Below, one piece after another: positions 6,233-8,184 of a stretch of 8,184 nucleotides of DNA; the stretch's first letter is position 1, and each line of letters starts with the position of its first letter. Both the position numbers and the translations under genes were made by a program. The stretch spans positions 26,133 to 34,316 of the forward strand of contig DKWX01000035.1 of NCBI GenBank assembly GCA_002491945.1. Reading direction: 5' to 3'. The notes beneath the pieces were generated by a model. That model did not search any database, was not told the origin of the DNA, and worked only from the letters and a program-made list of their open reading frames with translations. This DNA comes from Porphyromonadaceae bacterium UBA7141 (lineage in GTDB: Bacteria; Bacteroidota; Bacteroidia; Bacteroidales; Muribaculaceae).

Positions 6233-7219
6233 TTATTTTTGAGTAGAGGGAGCTGCCACACCTGTAGAGGGGGCTACAGCCTCCTCGTCCACTGCGGGAT
6301 GCGATTCAAGATAATCGATGAAGTCTACCTGATGCTGGAGGAAATTGATCATACCCTCGTACTTGTCTCCGAAATATGAGGCGGCCTGGGGGTTCTGCAT
6401 CTGCTGATACTGCCCCTTTACCATCTGTACATAATCATCATAGCTTGCAGAAGAGAGGGCCTGCACGGCGGCGGGACCGAAGTCGTCCTCATACTCGGGC
6501 ACTACCATATCCTTATACTGCTCGCGGAGTTCGGGGTCGTTGAGATAGAAGTGGCGGTTGGCGTTGACAGTGAACACTACAGCCTCGGCGATAAAGAGCA
6601 CCACTACTATCGAGCACCACCAGGCGCCGATTTTCTTCAGACGCGGAATCCACACGGTGCTGTCCCAGCCCACAGACTGGAACATCGACCAGATGCCGTG
6701 GTTGAGGTGGAACCAGAGGGCAATGAAACCGATGCAATACACGATAAGAGTCCAGGGCTGCTGGAAGGCTTCCTGCAGGAAGAGAGTGCCGGCTGCGGCG
6801 GGGATTTTGGTGTGTTCACCGAGAATTTCCACGAGCTGCATCTTGGCCCAGAACTGGATCATGTGCACCACGAGGAATGCCAGGATTACGATACCGAGCA
6901 CGAGCATGTTCTGCGACGACCATTCCACCGACTTCGGACGGTGAGACACGGCATAGCGTTCGTGGCCACGGGCGCGGCGGTTCTGCAGCGTCAGCATGAC
7001 GGCATAGATGATGTGAACGACGATAAACGCTGCCAGACCGGCCGAGGCAATCAGCGCATACCAGTTAGCCCCGAGGAAGAGGCATACTGAGTTGTAGGCT
7101 GCGGGCCAGGCGATGGCGACTGCGTTCATCAAACAGTGAAAAGTCAGGAACAGTACCAGCACGGCGCCTGTGATGGCCATGATGAACTTACGTCCTACTG
7201 AAGAGTTTGATAACCACAT
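6233..7219 (-). CDS. sdhC/frdC: Succinate dehydrogenase/fumarate reductase cytochrome b subunit, with long C-terminal extension
   Basis: Membrane anchor of complex II, of the dihaem five-helix type (type B, as in Bacillus subtilis SdhC and Wolinella FrdC), exchanging electrons with menaquinone. Five hydrophobic segments lie at about 14-36, 52-77, 104-125, 154-178 and 198-220. Four helix histidines, His28, His69, His119 and His171 (or His174), fit the axial ligands of two b-type haems. The protein has 328 residues against roughly 200-256 in the best-known relatives. The excess is a soluble tail of about 108 residues after the fifth helix, rich in Tyr, Gln, Asp and Glu, ending in an Ala/Pro/Ser/Thr stretch. 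Known type B topology would put this tail in the periplasm. ATG 7219 begins the expected N-terminal WLSNSSVGRKF. It is the first gene of the operon, with two promoter candidates upstream (7369-7399 and 7283-7313). Confidence 0.93.
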   Translation of the reverse strand: MWLSNSSVGRKFIMAITGAVLVLFLTFHCLMNAVAIAWPAAYNSVCLFLGANWYALIASAGLAAFIVVHIIYAVMLTLQNRRARGHERYAVSHRPKSVEWSSQNMLVLGIVILAFLVVHMIQFWAKMQLVEILGEHTKIPAAAGTLFLQEAFQQPWTLIVYCIGFIALWFHLNHGIWSMFQSVGWDSTVWIPRLKKIGAWWCSIVVVLFIAEAVVFTVNANRHFYLNDPELREQYKDMVVPEYEDDFGPAAVQALSSASYDDYVQMVKGQYQQMQNPQAASYFGDKYEGMINFLQHQVDFIDYLESHPAVDEEAVAPSTGVAAPSTQK

Positions 7220-7282
7220 AGCAGTTCTGTAAAATTTTAGAGTTTTATTTAATTGTTTTTGATTTCCGACTCTATTTCATGA

Positions 7283-7313
7283 CAGATTTATGCGGTATCG
7301 GCCGCTCCTCAAG
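7283..7313 (-). promoter_or_regulatory. Second, weaker promoter candidate for the complex II operon
   Basis: CTTG (7310-7313), a 19-bp spacer and TAAATCTG (7283-7290) match the TTTG / TAnnTTTG consensus with one mismatch in each box. Transcription would start near 7276, giving a leader of about 55 nt. It lies downstream of the better match at 7369-7399. Confidence 0.35.
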
Positions 7314-7368
7314 CTTGCTTCCGTGCGGCTTCGGAGGTGCTGACACGGCATGACCCGGTCAATAACTG

Positions 7369-7399
7369 CAAAATTATTATAAATCTATCTATCCACAAA
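7369..7399 (-). promoter_or_regulatory. Probable main promoter of the complex II operon
   Basis: TTTG (7396-7399), a 19-bp spacer and TAATTTTG (7369-7376) fit the Bacteroidetes consensus exactly. Transcription would begin near 7362, leaving a leader of about 140 nt before the cytochrome b start at 7219. CCGTG and CACGG in this leader (7321-7325 and 7344-7348) could form a small stem. Confidence 0.6.
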
Positions 7400-7456
7400 G
7401 AAAAAGACTTAAAAAATTGGCACCGCATACCTAAAAATGAGTATCGCCCCTGCCGC

Positions 7457-7476
7457 GCCCCCTCGCCGGCGGGGGC
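7457..7476. repeat. GC-rich hairpin
   Basis: GCCCCC (7457-7462) and GGGGGC (7471-7476) surround an eight-base loop, TCGCCGGC. The hairpin sits in a GC-rich island inside an otherwise AT-rich spacer. No T-tract follows on either strand, so I see no support for a terminator. The function is unknown. Confidence 0.4.
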
Positions 7477-7560
7477 AACGCCGGGATGTGAGACTGTGGA
7501 CATAAGATTCAGTTACACGCCAGTACAGCGTCCTGCAGGTATCTGTGTAAGCTGCAATGC

Positions 7561-7575
7561 GACTATATTATAGTC
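7561..7575. repeat. Perfect 15-bp palindrome, possible operator
   Basis: GACTATA and TATAGTC are exact inverted arms around a single central T. The length and symmetry fit a dimeric DNA-binding protein site. No gene or promoter lies close enough to assign a target, so the operator idea is inference. Confidence 0.3.
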
Positions 7576-7743
7576 AAGGGATTTGATGGGCACCATGTCG
7601 GTTTAGCTTTCACAATGAAGATGTGGAGTGTGGGTTGGTACGTTAACCACCGCTTGCATGTATAGTATCTGATTTGGTCAGGTAATTTTAATTGTCGCCA
7701 TAACAGTTGGTTACGGCCTGCGTGTTCCGGTTTGTCTGCGCTT

Positions 7744-7775
7744 TTTCTTTAGGCTGTCGGTCATACCTATCTTTG
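7744..7775 (+). promoter_or_regulatory. Plus-strand promoter candidate in the gene-free region
   Basis: TTTC (7744-7747), a 20-bp spacer and TATCTTTG (7768-7775) match the Bacteroidetes consensus except for one -33 base. A start near 7782 would give a transcript running toward the 3' end of the tRNA gene on the opposite strand. A weak stem (GCCTG 7786-7790, CAGGC 7819-7823) and a run of seven T (7826-7832) follow, so a very short RNA is conceivable. Confidence 0.25.
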
Positions 7776-7887
7776 TTGCGTTTTCGCCTGCGATTTTTGA
7801 ACCGATTTGAACCACTTTCAGGCCGTTTTTTTATAGGCCCGATGCCCAAACCGCGCCCCTGCGGCCGCGCCTAACACGCTGTCTGCC

Positions 7888-7921
7888 AGTAAACAAATCG
7901 GGGCCATCCGCAGATGACCCC
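7888..7921 (-). terminator. Intrinsic terminator of tRNA-Arg
   Basis: On the minus strand GGGGTCATC (7913-7921) pairs with GATGGCCCC (7900-7908), nine pairs including one G-U, around a four-base loop. The T-rich GATTTGTTTACT follows (7888-7899). It begins five bases after the tRNA 3' end. Confidence 0.65.
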
Positions 7922-7926
7922 TCGGG

Positions 7927-8000
7927 TGAAGCGGCTGGGATTCGAACCCAGGACCGACAGCTTAGAAGGCTGTTGCTCTATCCAGCTGAGCTACCGCTCC
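7927..8000 (-). tRNA. tRNA-Arg (anticodon UCU)
   Basis: The minus strand folds into a complete cloverleaf of 74 nt. The acceptor arm GGAGCGG pairs with CCGCTTC (one G-U). The D arm is GCTC/GAGC, the anticodon arm ACAGC/GCTGT with loop CTTCTAA, and the T arm CTGGG/CCCAG with TTCGAAT. The anticodon TCT (7964-7966) reads AGA, and AGG by wobble. The discriminator base is A, and CCA is not encoded, so it must be added enzymatically. A consensus promoter (8063-8094) and a terminator (7888-7921) make it an independent unit. Confidence 0.97.
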
Positions 8001-8184
8001 TTACCTCGCCATATACGGTGCCGCTTTGCGTGTGCCGGACTCCGTATTTGCGTTTTATCGCGCAAATTTAGCGATTTTTTTTTATTCCCACAAATTTATC
8101 CGCATGTTTTACATCTTGCCAACACGCTTGAGGCGCACAAAAAAAATTCAAACGGCAAAATTTCTAAGAAACTGTTTAAAATTA
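8001..8184. other. Upstream region of tRNA-Arg, no gene seen
   Basis: It contains the tRNA leader and promoter. Beyond 8100 the sequence is AT-rich with no coding signal, and I recognise nothing further there. Confidence 0.55.
8063..8094 (-). promoter_or_regulatory. Consensus promoter of tRNA-Arg
   Basis: TTTG (8091-8094), a 20-bp spacer and TAAATTTG (8063-8070) match the Bacteroidetes consensus exactly. The spacer carries a run of A on the minus strand just before AATCGC. Transcription would start near 8056, leaving a 5' leader of about 55 nt to be removed by RNase P. The -7 region is identical over 16 bp to that of the lipoprotein gene. Confidence 0.7.

Larger units (their letters stand above)
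7220..7926. other. Gene-free region between the complex II operon and tRNA-Arg
   Basis: About 700 bp with no convincing gene. The two reading frames present (64 codons minus, 78 codons plus) lack family features and cross GC-rich inverted repeats. The region holds the leader and promoters of the complex II operon on its left side, a GC-rich hairpin (7457-7476), a 15-bp palindrome (7561-7575), a plus-strand promoter candidate (7744-7775) followed by a tandem direct repeat and a T-run, and the tRNA terminator (7888-7921). Confidence 0.6.

Noticed and set aside
4818..6242. Plus-strand open frame of 474 codons
   Set aside because: It is fully antisense to the flavoprotein gene, whose motifs and family match are unambiguous. 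Its translation looks like the mirrored product of GC-rich codons, with no domain features.
7309..7503. Minus-strand frame of 64 codons before the complex II operon
   Set aside because: It covers the operon's probable promoters and has no protein-like features.
7337..7573. Plus-strand frame of 78 codons in the gene-free region
   Set aside because: No family features, it crosses a GC-rich hairpin, and no promoter fits. The composition looks like translated spacer.
7927..8000. tRNA-Arg as an integration (att) site
   Set aside because: I found no second copy of the tRNA 3' end and no integrase or phage gene in the window.

Overview
The window looks like a chromosomal segment of a gut-type Bacteroidales bacterium, perhaps of the Muribaculaceae. 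I base this on the protein families, the lack of clear Shine-Dalgarno sites, the several matches to the Bacteroidetes promoter (TTTG, 19-21 bp, TAnnTTTG), and GC-rich genes separated by AT-rich spacers. The family-level placement is inference. Every gene I can support lies on the minus strand, so the biological reading order runs from high to low coordinates.

Reading in that order: a tRNA-Arg(UCU) at 7927-8000 has its own consensus promoter and an intrinsic terminator. A gene-free stretch of about 700 bp follows, holding small inverted and direct repeats and two tandem promoter candidates. Next is the three-gene operon of the respiratory complex II, succinate:quinone oxidoreductase / quinol:fumarate reductase: the cytochrome b subunit (6233-7219), the flavoprotein (4188-6215) and the iron-sulfur subunit (3403-4158), closed by a strong terminator hairpin. 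A 424-bp spacer then carries a diverged second copy of the iron-sulfur gene's last 38 bp, a perfect 14-bp-arm palindrome, and a nested inverted repeat near the next promoter. A small, unrecognised secreted protein (2412-2978) follows with its own terminator. The last gene is a large lipoprotein with an Ig-like domain (269-2296), whose stop codon lies in the loop of a hairpin. A perfect consensus promoter at 96-127 points left, out of the window.

The complex II genes form a complete module: the membrane dihaem cytochrome exchanges electrons with menaquinone, the iron-sulfur subunit relays them, and the FAD subunit interconverts fumarate and succinate. In anaerobic Bacteroidales it most likely runs as a fumarate reductase and accounts for succinate excretion. 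The other two proteins are envelope proteins with no evident link to it.

I did not find a clearly new multi-gene system. The most unusual points are a C-terminal extension of about 108 residues on the cytochrome b subunit (predicted periplasmic), the vestigial duplication of the iron-sulfur gene end, a 16-bp promoter element repeated exactly at two unrelated genes, and a probable leaderless lipoprotein mRNA.
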